Assembly: GCA_963920575.1 (NCBI GenBank)
Contig: CAWUCF010000141.1
Coordinates: 1 to 64,000, forward strand
Direction: 5' to 3'
From: Narthecium ossifragum
Taxonomy: Eukaryota > Streptophyta > Magnoliopsida > Dioscoreales > Nartheciaceae
Length of the DNA: 64,000 bases
The notes under the pieces were generated by a model, which did no database searches, had not been told where the DNA came from, and saw only the letters and a list, made by a program, of their open reading frames with translations. This document shows, in pieces, positions 1-11,429 of the stretch (positions are counted from its first letter, which is position 1; each line of letters opens with the position of its first letter). Made by a program: the position numbers and the translations under genes.

Positions 1-1188
1 AATCATCCCAGACAGGCCTCTCCTAAGCCCCTTGCCACCGGATCGGGCACGTCAAATCCCCAGATCCAAAGCCTGCAAAATAGCAAGCTTTTACCTTTTA
101 CCTTTTTTTGCCTTTTTCCTTCACTTTTTGATAGTAGGCCTTGCTAATTTTTTTTCCTTTTTCTCATTCATATTTTTGGTGAATATAATCCTAGGCAGGG
201 ATTCTCGAAGCCCTTGGCCACTGGATCGGGCACGTCGAATCTCCGGATCATCAGCCTGCAAAATAGCAAGCTTTTACCTTTTACATTTTTGCCTTTTCCT
301 TCACTTTTTGATACTAGGCCTTGCTAATTTTTTTTCTTATTTCTCTTTCATTTTTTTGCTGAATATCATTCCAGCCAGCCTCCTCGAAGACCCTGGCCAC
401 CGGATCGAGCACGTCTAATCCCCGGATTCTCAGCTTCCAAAATTACAAGCTTTTACCTTTTACCTTTTTTGCCTTTTCCTTCACTTTGTGATAATAGGCC
501 TTGCTATTTTTTTGGTGAATATCATCCCATGCAGGCCTCATCGAAGCTCCTGGCTACCGAATCGGGCACGTCGAATCCCCGGATGCTCAGCCTTCAAAAT
601 AGCAAGCATTTACCTTTTACCTTTTTTGCCTTTTCCTTCACTTTTTGATACTAGGCCTTGCTAATTTTTTTGCCTTTTTCTCATTCATCTTTTTGCTGAA
701 TATCATCCCAGGCAGGCCTCCTCGAAGGCCCTGGCCACCGGATCGGGCACGTCAAATCCCCCGATCCTCAGCCTCAAAAATAGCAAGCTTTTACCTTTTA
801 CCTTTTTTCCCTTTTCCTTCACTTTTTGATACTAGGCCTTGCTAATTTTTTTTATTATTTCTCATTCATATTTTTGCTGAATATCATCCCAGGCAGCCCT
901 CCTCGAAGCTCCTGGCTACCGAATCGGGCACGTCGAATCTCCGGATCCTAAGCCTCCAAAATAGAAAGCTTTTATCTTTTACCTTTTTTGCCTTTTCCCT
1001 CACTTTTTGATACTAGGACTTGCTAATTTTTTTTTCTTATTTCTCATTCATCTTTTTGCTGAATATCATCCCAGGCAGGACCCCTCGAAGCCCCTGGCCA
1101 CCGGATCGGGCACGTTGAATCCCCGGATTCTCAGGGTCTAAAATAGCAAGCGTTTACCTTTTACATTTTTTGCCTTTTCCTTCAATTT

Positions 1189-3382
1189 TTGATACTAGGC
1201 CTTAGTAATTTTTTTCCCTTATTCTCATTCATCTTTTCGCTGAATATCATCCCAGGCAGGCCTCCTCGAAGCCCCTGGCCACCGGATCGGGCACGTCGAA
1301 TCCACGGATCCTTAGCCTCCAAAATAGCAAGCTTTTACCTTTTACCTTTTTTGCCTTTTCCTTCACTTTTTGATACTAGGCCTTGCGAATTTTTTTCCCT
1401 TTTTCTCAATCATGTTTTTGCTCAATATCATCCCAGGCAGGCCTCTTCGAAGCACCTGGCCACCGGATCGGGCACATCGAATCCCCGGTTCCTCAGCCTC
1501 CAAAATAGCAAGTTTTTACCTTTTATCTTTTTTGCCTTTTCCTTCACTTTTTGATACTAGGCCTTGCTAATTTATTTTCTTATTTCTCATTAATCTTTTT
1601 GTTGAATATCTTCCCAGGCAGGCCTCCTCGAAGCTCCTGGCTACCGGATTGGGCACGTCGAATCCCCGGATCCTCAGCCTGCAAAATAGGAAGCTTTTAA
1701 ATTTTACCTTTTTTGCCTTTTCCTTGACTTTTTGATTTTATGCATTGCTAATTTTTTTTCTTATTTCTCAATCATCTTTTTGCTGAATATCATCCCAGGC
1801 AGGCCTCCTCGAATCCCCTGGCCACCGGATCGGGCCCGTCGAATCCCCGGATCCTCAGCCTCCAAAATAGCAAGCTTTTATCTTTTACCTTTTTTGCCTT
1901 TTCCCTCAATTCTTGATACTAGGCCTTGCTATTTTTTTTTTCCTATTTCTCATTCATCTTTTTACTGAATATCATCCCAGGCAGGCCTCCTCGAAGCCCC
2001 TGGCCACCGGATCGGGCCCGTCGAATCCCCGGAACCTCAGCCTCCAAAATAGCAAGCTTTTATCTTTTACCTTTTTTGCCTTTTCCCTCACTTTTTGATA
2101 CTAGGCCTTGCTAATTTTTTTTTCTTATTTCTCATTCATCTTTTTGCTGAATATCTTCCCAGGCAGGCCTCCTCGAAGCCCCTGGCCACCGGATCGGGCA
2201 CGTTGAATCCCCGGATTCTCAGGGTCCAAAATAGCAAGCGTTTACCTTTTACCTTTTTTGCCTTTTCCTTCACTTTTTGATACTAGGCATTAGTAATTTT
2301 TTTCCCTTATTCTCATTCATCTTTTCACTGAATATCATCCCAGGCAGGCCTCCTCGAAGCCCCTGGCCACCGGATCGGGCACGTCCAATCCCCGGATCAT
2401 TAGCCTCCAAAATAACAAGCTTTTACCTTTTACCTTTTTTGTCTTTTCCTTCACTTTTTGATACTAGGCCTTGCGAATTTTTTTTCCTTTTTCTCATTCA
2501 TGTTTTTGCTCAATATCATCCCAGGCAGGCCTCCTCGAAGCACCTGGCCGCCGGATTGGGCACATCGAATCCCCGGTTCCTCAGCCTCGAAAATAGCAAG
2601 TTTTTACCTTTTATCTTTTTTGCCTTTTCCTTCACTTTTTGATACTAGGCCTTGCTAATTAATTTTCTTATTTCACATTCATCTTTTTGTTGAATATCAT
2701 GCCAGGCAGGCCTCCTCGAAGCTCCTGGCTACTGAATCGGGCACGTCGAATCTCCGGATCCTCAGCCTCCAAAATAGCAAGCTTTTACCTTTTACCTTTT
2801 TTGCCTTTTCCTTCACTTTTTGATACTAGGCCTTGCTAATTTTTTTTCTTATTTCTCAATCGTTGTTTTGGTGAATATCATCCTAGGCAGGCCTCCTCGA
2901 AGCTCTTGCCTACCGAATCAGGCACGTCGAATCCCCGGATGCTCAGCCTTCAAAATAGCAAGTGTTTACCTTTTACCTTTTTTGCCTTTTCCTTCACTTT
3001 TTGATACTAGGCCTTAGTAATTTTTTTCCCTTATTCTCATTCGTCTTTTTGCTGAATATCATCCCAGGCAGGCCTCCTCGAAGCCCCTGGCCACCGGATC
3101 GGGCACGTCGAATCCCCGGATCCTTAGCCTCCAAAATAGCAAGCTTTTACCTTTTACCTTTTTTGCCTTTTCCTTCACTTTTTGATACTAGGCCTTGCGA
3201 ATTTTTTTCCCTTTTTCTCAATCATGTTTTTGCTCAATATCATCCCAGGCAGGCCTCCTCGAAGCACCTGGCCACCGGATCGAGCACATCGAATCCCCGG
3301 TTCCTCAGCCTCCAAAATAGCAAGTTTTTACCTTTTATCTTTTTTGCCTTTTCCTTCACTTTTTGATACTAGGCCTTGGTAA
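1189..3382 (+). repeat. Local higher-order repeat (6- and 4-monomer spacing) in segment A
   Basis: A diagnostic monomer variant reading TTAGTAATTTTTTTCCC occurs at 1202, 2290 and 3014, spaced 1088 and 724 bp, or 6 and 4 monomers. The next monomer in each case carries GCGAATTTTTTTC and a GCACATCG variant in place of GCACGTCG. The conserved order of neighbouring variants shows that blocks of several monomers were duplicated together. Confidence 0.75.
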
Positions 3383-3846
3383 TTTATTTTCTTATTTCTC
3401 ATTCATCTTTTTGTTGAATATCATCCCAGGCAGGCCTCCTCGAAGCTCCTGGCTACTGAATCGGGCACGTCGAATGTCCGGATCCTCAGCCTCCAAAATA
3501 GCAAGCTTTTACCTTTTACCTTTTTTGCCTTTTCCTTCACTTTTTGATACTAGGCCTTTCTAATTTTTTTTCTTATTTTTCAATCATCGTTTTGGTGAAT
3601 ATCATCCCAGGCAGGCCTCCTCGAAGCTCCTGGCTACCGAATCGGGCACGTCGATTCCCCGGATGCTCAGCCTTCAAAATAGCAAGCTTTTACCTTTTAC
3701 CTTTTTTGCCTTTTCCTTCACTTTTTGATACTAGGCTTTGCTAATTTTTTTTCTTATTTCTTATTCATCTTTTTGCTGAATATCATCCCAGGCAGGCCTC
3801 CTCGAAGCCTCTGGCCACCGGATCGGGCACGTCGAATCCCCGGATC

Positions 3847-3851
3847 CTCAG
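3847..3851. repeat. Left target-site duplication (CTCAG) of the solo LTR
   Basis: CTCAG ends the left satellite flank and is repeated at 6434-6438 directly after the element. Removing one copy plus the insertion restores the monomer sequence GGATCCTCAGCCTCC. A 5-bp duplication is the expected footprint of Ty3/gypsy integrase. Confidence 0.93.
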
Positions 3852-4841
3852 TGTCACACCCCGACCCAGAAAACCCAAGTGGCGCGATACAAAGCGGAAT
3901 TATATAAAAACTTAAAGAATTTACAATACAGAGGTAGACAGATATACAATTCATATAACATCATTTGTACCATTACAAGATCTTCCAATAAAAGAATATT
4001 ATACATAAATCTCAAAGTCCTCTAATGATACATAATTTACAAAATCCATCAAGTGTACAAGTGATCATCCTCCAGCAACCTCAAGCGCCTCTGGATGTAG
4101 TCGCGCCGCCAAAAGCTGATCTCGCCTGCTCTACTGAAGAAGAACTGGCGTCTGCACCTGCAAACGCATCCCGGGTAGGAGTGAGCGATAAGCTCAGTAG
4201 GGTTCTACTCTACGGCACACTGAAGGGAGGAAAACAACAATAGTGTCGTTTCTCCGTCTAAGTCTAAAGAATGCCACGGGGTCCCATAACCCCTATCGAT
4301 TCCCCAAGGGATCCTACTCTTCTCAACCGACCACGCTGGGAACATCAACCAAACACGCTGGGAGGAAACAAGAGTCAGAGCCAGTAGGAGCACCCTTTAC
4401 CCAGCAGGAATCCACTGCCTGGGGACACGTCGGGGACATCGACAACCATCCTTAGCACTTGACCTTGGAGAACCGACACGACCTCTAAACCTCAAACACT
4501 GATCAGAGTTAACTAGCGTAATCCTCAATCACAAGAGATTCTGATCAACCATCACCCTAATCCTGACTACCCAGCCGCGGTCCTAATGGCTAGATCCGAG
4601 CTACCCGAGAGCCTCGGATCGGCGATCAACCCATCGCCCGCCTAACCTCAGATGCCTCTAATGCAATCAAGATGCATGCAATGCTCAGGCACAGACAAAG
4701 AGATATAAGCATGCAACAAGATGTCATTAACCATACAGGGCTAGGCATAGCTTACAGCTAGCCAAAGGGTAAGCATAGCAAAGGCCTCAAATACAGGTAA
4801 TCTATGCTAACCAAACAAAGATACTGAACCAAGCATCGAAC

Positions 4842-4990
4842 ACAGATATACAATAGTCTTCAGTGCTCTCTTGCACCTGACAGACTAAGGTTCCACAGTT
4901 ACCCCGCAGGTAACTGGCCACATTTATACAATAGCCCTCGACACTCGCCGGCAAGAGGCTAAGGTTCCACAGTTCTCCATTAGCTAGCAC
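4842..4990. repeat. Imperfect two-copy repeat of about 80 bp inside the solo LTR
   Basis: Two successive stretches share the order TATACAATAG, a C-rich stretch with GACACTCG or CAGTGCTC, then CTAAGGTTCCACAGTT (near 4887 and 4961). The middle parts have diverged. This looks like a small tandem duplication within the LTR. No coding role is apparent. Confidence 0.6.
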
Positions 4991-5224
4991 TCATGGCCAA
5001 CTAATGGTTAGACAATCAAAGAAGCATCTAACTACAAGCAAACAGGTATTAAATGCAATCAAAACCCTAGTTTCGTCCAAAAGGGAAAATACTCGATTCG
5101 ATCCTCAAACCCGATAGAAATCCTTTGAAAACATCATGAAATCCACCTATAAACTTCCAAACATATTTAAGAATCAATCGCGATTGAAAGCCATTCAAGA
5201 AAACCCAGAAAACCATGTTCGAGG

Positions 5225-5612
5225 GCCCACGGACGATGCGACAGTCGATCCGCCGATCGACCGTGAGGCCACGGTCGATGTCACGGTCGATCCACCGATC
5301 GACCGTGAGGCCAAAACGAGGAAAAGCACATGGGCGACGGTCGATCGACCCATCGACTGTCGGGAGCCCAAAACGAGACAGAGCCTCACGGACGATGCGA
5401 CGGTCGATCCGACGGTCGACCGTCAGGCAGGATGAAAAAGAGAGAACCCACGGTCGATCGACCCATCGACCGTGGGAGGCTAAAATCCCGACAGAGCCTG
5501 ACGGTCGATGCGACGGTCAATGCGACGGTCGATTCGACGGTCGACCGCCAGGCTCAGAAAGTGTAAAACAACACTTGACGGTCGATGCACCGATCGACCG
5601 TCGGACCTTAGG
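5225..5612. repeat. Degenerate palindromic repeat cluster (GGTCGATCGACC cores) in the solo LTR
   Basis: About seven clustered modules carry inverted GGTCGAT/ATCGACC arms. Examples are ACGGTCGATCGACCCATCG near 5337 and 5451, and CGGTCGATCCGACGGTCGAC near 5401. Modules are separated by short linkers such as CCAAAACGAG, AAAACGAGACAGAGCC and CCCGACAGAGCC, at irregular intervals of roughly 60 bp. Every module can pair with itself and with its neighbours, so strong hairpins are possible. The open frames crossing this block are by-products of the repeats. Its CpG density is far above the rest of the LTR. Confidence 0.8.
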
Positions 5613-6135
5613 CACAGTTCATCAGAACAGTGCCGGAAATCCAATATCTTAGATTTCAAGGATCAAATCATGTTGGAAATCGATGAAACTTTGCATACAA
5701 GTGTAATTCTCGATGGAGAATCCAATGGTATACAAAAATCACATTTTTGACGGTTAAATCTCCAATTTAGGTTAAAATGGCCGAAAACCGATAAACGGCG
5801 ATAAAATGGAAACCAACCTTTAAAATACCGGAATCGCAACGTAGGAATACTGAAAACGAGCCACATCACAAGTGCTACAAGCTACACAATATGCTAACAT
5901 GTATTCCTACAGCGAAAGCACAATAAACCTATCCTAGGAGAACCCGATCCAAAGATCGAGGTAGAAACACCTACTTGAAGAGATAGGGCAGCTCCTCCAC
6001 GCATCCCCAACTCCAATCGCCGGAATCCGCTCCTCGAAATCCATCCTCCGATGCCCTAGCACCCAGCCACAGGAGAGAGAGGAGAAAGAGAACGCAGGAG
6101 AAGAAGAAAAGAAAGAGAGAGAGAAAGGAAAGGGG

Positions 6136-6144
6136 TTTAAATAG
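6136..6144 (-). promoter_or_regulatory. Candidate TATA box of the solo LTR (minus strand)
   Basis: On the minus strand CTATTTAAA is followed by a C/T-rich leader (6060-6135). This is the usual look of a plant retrotransposon U3/R boundary. If it is used, U3 is only about 290 bp and R plus U5 would occupy about 2.3 kb. This is a motif match only. Confidence 0.4.
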
Positions 6145-6433
6145 AAAGCTGGAATCCATCACAGCCGTCCGATTCGATCTCTCATGATCGAGCTCCGATC
6201 TTCCGATCGGACGCGCCCTAAAGGTTCTAATCAAACACATACATCAATCAAAGGCCATGTGTGCAACGCGGGTGTGAAACTCACCACCAGGGAGCATATT
6301 TATCAAAATGCCACTGGAGTCAAAAATAGCGATGCGATCAACTGATCGCATCCCAAGGCCAACCGGGCCAAACCACAAACTCAGACCCTCGACCTAACAC
6401 GGTCGGACCAGGTTGGAGGTAAGAGTCCTCACA

Positions 6434-6438
6434 CTCAG
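6434..6438. repeat. Right target-site duplication (CTCAG) of the solo LTR
   Basis: CTCAG follows the LTR end TCCTCACA directly and matches 3847-3851. The monomer then resumes with CCTCCAAAATAGCAAGC. Confidence 0.93.
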
Positions 6439-7059
6439 CCTCCAAAATAGCAAGCTTTTACCTTTTACCTTTTTTGCTTTTTCCTTCACTTTTTGATAAT
6501 AGGACTTGCTAATTTTTTTTCTTATTTCTCATTCATCTTTTTGGTGAATATTATCCCAGGAAGGGCTCCTCGAATCTCCTGGCTATCGAATCGAACACGT
6601 CGAATCCCCGGATGCTCAGCCTCCAAAATAACAAGCTTTTACCTTTTTTGCCTTTTTCTTAACTTTTTGTTACTAGGCCTTGCTAAATTTTTTCCCTATT
6701 TCTCATTCATCTTTTCGGTGAATATCATCCCAGGCAGGCCTCCCATATGCCCCTGGCCACCGGATCGGGCACGTCGAATCCCCGGATCCTCAACCTACAA
6801 AATAGCAAGCTTTTACCTTTTACCTTTTTGCCTTTTCCTGCACTTTTTGATACTAGGCCTTGCTAATTTTTTTTCTTATTTCTCAATCATCTTTTTGCTA
6901 AATATCAACCCAAGCAGTCCTCCTCGAAGCCCCTGGCCACCAGATCGGACACGTCGAATCCTCGGATCCTCAGCCCGCAAAATAGCAAACTTTTACTTTT
7001 TACCTTTTTTGCCTTTTCCTTCACTTTTTAATACAAGGCCTTGACAATTTTTTTTCTTA

Positions 7060-7730
7060 TTTCTCATTCTTCTTTTTGCTGAATATCATCCCAGGCAGGC
7101 CTCCTTGAAGCCTCTGGCCACCGGATCGGGCACGTCGAATCCTCGAAACCTCTGCCTGCAAAATAGCAAGCTTTTACCTTTTACCTTTTTTGCCTTTTCC
7201 TTCACTTTTTGATACTAGGCCTTGCGAATTTTTTTCCCTTTTTCTCATTCATCTTTTCGCTAAATATCATCCCAGGAAGGCCTCCTCGAAGCCCCTGGCC
7301 ACCGGATCGGACACGTTGAATCCCCGGATCCCCAGCCTGCAAAATAGCAAGCTTTTACCTTTTACATTTTTGCCTTTTCCTTCACTTTTTTATACTAAGC
7401 CTTGCTAATTGTTTTTGTTATTTCTCATTCATTTTTTGCTGAAAATCATCCCAGGTAGGCCTCCTCGAAGACACTGGCCACCGGATCGAGCACGTCGAAT
7501 CCCCGGATCCTCAGCCTCCAAAATAGCAATTTTACCTTTTACCTTTTTTGCCTTTTCCTTCACTTTTTGATACTAGACCTTGCTAATTTATTTTCTTATT
7601 TATCATTCATCTATTTGCTGAATATAATCCCAGGCAGGCCTCCTCGAAGCCCCTGGTCACCGGATTGGGGTGGTCGAATCCTCGGATCCTCAGCCTAGAA
7701 AGTATCAAGCTTTTACCTTTTACCTTTTTT
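7060..7730 (+). repeat. Multi-monomer block duplicated at about 10770-11430
   Basis: Three to four consecutive monomers reappear 3709 bp downstream with the same private variants in the same order. These are TCCTCGAAACCTCTGCC, then TTTTTTATACTAAGCC with GTTATTTCTCATTC, then the GGTGGTCGAATCCTCGG monomer with CCTAGAAAGTA. A block of monomers was copied, not single monomers. Confidence 0.7.
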
Positions 7731-10700
7731 GCCTTTTCCTTCACTTTTTGATACTAGGCCTTGCTAATTTTTTTTCTTATTTCTCATTCATCTTTTTGCT
7801 GAATATCATCCCAGGCAGGCCTCCTCGAAGCCCCTGGCAACCGGATCGGGGTGGTCGAATCCCCGGATCCTCAGCCTCCAAGCTTTTACCTTTTACCTTT
7901 TTTGCCTTTTTCTTCACTTTTTGATACTAGGCCTTGCAAATTTTTTTTCTTATTTCTCATTCATATTTTTGCTGAATATCATCCCAGGGAGGCCTCCTCG
8001 AAGCCTCTGGCCACCGGATCGGGAACGTCGAATCCCAGGATCCTCAGCATCCAAAACAGCAAGCTTTTACCTTTCACCTTTTTTGCCTTTTCCTTCATCT
8101 TTTTGCTAAATGTCATCCCAGGCAGGCCTCCTCGAAGCCCCTTTCAACCGGATTGGAAACGTCGAATCTCCGGATCCTCAGCCTGCAAAATAGCAAGGTT
8201 TTACCTTTTGCCTTTTTGCCTTTTCCTACACTTTTTGATACTAGACCTTGCTAGTTTTTTTTTCTTGTTTCTCATTCACCTTTTTGCTAAATGTCATCCC
8301 AGGCAGGCCTCCTCGAAGCCCCAAGCAACCAAATTGGGCAGGTCGAATCCCCGGATCCTCAGCCTCAAAAATAGCAAGCTTTTACCTTTTACGTTTTTTG
8401 CCTTTTCCTTCACTTTTTGATACTAGGCCTTGGTAATTTTTTTTCGTATTTCTCATTCATTTTTTTGCTGAATATCTTTCCAGGCAGGCCTCCTCGAAGC
8501 CCCTGCCCACCGGATCAGACTGGTCGAATCCTCGGATCCTCAGCATAGAAACTAGCAAGCTTTTAACTTTTACATTTTTTGCCTTTTCCTTCACATTTTG
8601 ATACTAGGCCTTGCTAAATTTTTTTCATATTTCTCATTCATATTTTTGCTGAATATCATCCCAGGGAGGTCTCCTCGAAGCCCCTGGCTACCGGATCGGG
8701 AATGTCGAATCCCAGGATCCTCAGCCTCCAAAACAGCAAGCTTTTACCTTTTACCTTTTTTGCCTTTTCCTTCCCTTTTTCTCAATCATCTTTTTGCTAA
8801 ATATCATCCCAGGCAGGCCTCCTCGAAGCCCCTGGCCACCGGATCGGACACGTCGAATCCCCAGATGTTCAGCCTACAAAATAGCAAGCTTTTACCTTTT
8901 ACCTTTTTTGCCTTTTCCTTCACTCTCTGATACTAGGCCTTGCGAATTTTGTTTCCTTTTTCTCATTCATCTTTTTGCTAAATATCATCCCAGGCAAGCC
9001 TCCTCGAAGCTCATAGCCACCGGATCGGACACGTCGAATCCCCAGATCCTCAGCCTGCAAAATAGCAAGCTTTTACCTTTTACGTTTTTTGCCTTTCCCT
9101 CCACTTTTTGATACTAGGCCTTGCTAATTTTTTTTCTTATTTCTCATTCACCTTTTTGCTGAATATCGTCCCAGACAGGTCTCCTCGATGCCCCTGGCCA
9201 TCGGATCGGGCACGTCGAATCCCCGGATCCTCAGCCTCCAAAACAGCAAGCTTTTACATTTTTACCTTTTTTGCCTTTTACTTCACTTTTTGATACTAGG
9301 CCTTGCTAAATTTTTTCCTTATTTCTCATTAATCTTTTTGCTGAATATCATCCTAGGCAGGCCTCCTCGAAGCCCCTGCCCAACGGATCGGGCACGTCGA
9401 ATCCCCGTATCCTCAGCCTCCAAAACAGCAAGCTTTTACCTTTAACCTTTTTTGTCTTTTCCTTCACTCTTTGATACTAGGCCTTGCGAATTTTTTTCCC
9501 TTTTTTTCATTCATCTTTTTGCAAAATATCATCCCAGGCACTCCTCCTCGAAGCCCCTGGCCACCGGATCGGGCACGTCGAATCCCCGGATCCTCAGCCT
9601 ACAAAATAGCAAGCTTTTACCTTCTACCTTTTTGCCTTTTCCTTCACTTTTTGATACTAGGCCTTGCTAATTTTTTTTCTTATTTCTCATTCATTTTTTT
9701 ACTGAATACCATCCCAGCCAGGCCTCCTCGAAGACCCTGGCCACCGGATAGAGCACGTCGAATCCCTGTATCCCCAGCCTCCAAAAATAGCAAGCTTTTA
9801 CCTTTTACCTTTTTTGTCTTTTCCTTCGCTTTTTGATACTAGGCCTTGCTAATTTTTTTTCTTATTTCTCATTCATCTTTTTGCTGAATATCATCCCAGG
9901 TAGGCCTCCTCGAAGCCCCTGGCCAACGGATCGAGCATGTCGAATCCCCGGATCCTCAACCTCAAAAATAGCAAGCTTTTACCTTTTACCTTTTTTGCCT
10001 TTTCCTTCACTTTTTGATACTAGGCCATGCTAATTTTTTTTCTTATTTCTCATTCATCTTTTTACTGAATATCATCCCAGGCAAGCCTCCTCGAAGCCCC
10101 TGGCCACTGGATTGGGCACGTCGAATCCCCAAATCCTCAGCCTCCAAAATTGCAAGCTTTTACCTTTTACCTTTTTTGCCTTTTCCTTTACTTTTTGATA
10201 CTAGGATTTCCTAATTTTTTTTCTTATTTCTCATTCATCTTTTTGGTAAATGTCATCCCTGGCAGGCCTCCTTGAAGCCCCTGGCCATTGAATTGGACAC
10301 GTCGAATCCTCGGATCCTCAGCCTGCAAAATAGCAAGCTTTTACCTTTTGCCCTTTTGCTTTTTCCCTCACTTTTTGATACAAGGCCTTGCTAAATTTTT
10401 TTTTTATTTCTCATTTATCTTTTTGCTGAATATCATCCCCGGCAGGCCTACTCGAATCCGCTGGCCACCGGATCGAGCACGTCGAATCCCCGGATCCTCA
10501 GCCTACAAAATAGCAAGCTTTTACCTTCTACCTTTTTGCCTTTTCCTTCACTTTTTGAAACTAGGCCTTGCTAATTTTTTTTCTTATTTCTCATTCATTT
10601 TTTTGCTGAATACCATCCCAGCCAGGCTTCCTCGAAGACCCTGGCCACCGGATAGAGCACGTCGAATCCCTGGATCCTCAGCCTCCAAAAATAACAAGCT

Positions 10701-11429
10701 TTTACCTTTCACCTTTTTTGCCTTTTCCTTCGCTTTTTGATACTAGGCCTTGCTAATTTTTTTTCTTATTTCTCATTCATCTTTTTGCTGAATATCATCC
10801 CAGGTAGGCCTCCTTGAAGCCTCTGGCCACCGGATCGGGCACGTCGAATCCTCGAAACCTCTGCCTGCAAAATAGCAAGCTTTTACCTTTTACCTTTTTT
10901 GCCTTTTCCTTCACTTTTTGATACTAGGCCTTGCGAATTTTTTTACCTTTTTCTCATTCATCTTTTTGCTAAATATCATCCCAGGAAGGCCTCCTCGAAG
11001 CCCCTGGCCACCGGATCGGACACGTTGAATCCCCGGATCCTCAGCCTGCAAAATAGCAAGCTTTTACCTTTTACATTTTTTCCTTTTCCTTCACTTTTTT
11101 ATACTAAGCCTTGCTAATTTTTTTTGTTATTTCTCATTCATTTTTTGCTGAAAATCATCCCAGGTTGGCCTCCTCGAAGACACTGGCCACCGGATCGAGC
11201 ACGTCGATTCCCCGGATCCTCAGCCTCGAAAATAGCAAGCTTTTACCTTTTACCTTTTTTGCCTTTTCCTTCACTTTTTGATACTAGAACTTGCTAATTT
11301 ATTTTCTTTTTTCTCATTCATCTATTTGCTGAATATAATCCCAGGCAGGCCTCCTCGAAGCCCCTGGTCACCGGATCGGGGTGGTCGAATCCTCGGATCC
11401 TCAGCCTAGAAAGTAGCAAGCTTTTACCT

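Larger units (their letters stand above)
1..3851 (+). repeat. 181-bp satellite array, plus orientation, segment A
   Basis: About 21 head-to-tail monomers. Each has a T-rich half (runs like CTAATTTTTTTTCTTATTTC and CTTTTACCTTTTACC) and a GC/CpG-richer half containing GGATCGGGCACGTCGAATCC, a HindIII site (AAGCTT) and an StuI-like AGGCCT. Equivalent points recur at 3182, 3363, 3544 and 3725, a 181-bp step. One monomer near 500-530 lacks about 25 bp of its T-rich part. The array runs off the left edge of the window and is broken on the right at a CTCAG by an LTR insertion. I do not recognise the family. The repeat is directly visible; centromeric or heterochromatic identity is inference. Confidence 0.97.
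3852..6433 (-). mobile_element. Solo LTR (2582 bp) of a Ty3/gypsy-type retrotransposon
   Basis: The insert begins TGTCACACCCCGACCC and ends GTCCTCACA, giving TG..CA termini, and is flanked by CTCAG duplications. I see no PBS, polypurine tract or pol-like frame inside, so it reads as a solo LTR left by LTR-LTR recombination. It is distantly related to the 611-bp LTR at 17542 and 22359. Both share the opening TGTC(A/G)C(A/G)CCCCGA, an internal block around CCCGGGTAGGAGTGAGC followed by AAGCTCAG, and the TCCTCACA end. By analogy with that element the transcription sense is minus. At 2.6 kb it is a very long LTR. The alternative is a non-autonomous LTR element whose internal part I fail to recognise. 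Confidence 0.85.

Noticed and set aside
5136..5750. Arg-rich plus-strand open frames (up to 145 codons) in the solo LTR
   Set aside because: They result from the palindromic CG-rich module repeats, which are open in several frames on both strands.
5971..6240. Minus-strand 89-codon frame with a hydrophobic stretch in the solo LTR
   Set aside because: It covers the C/T-rich leader downstream of the candidate TATA. The hydrophobic run is translated polypyrimidine and there is no homology to a known protein.
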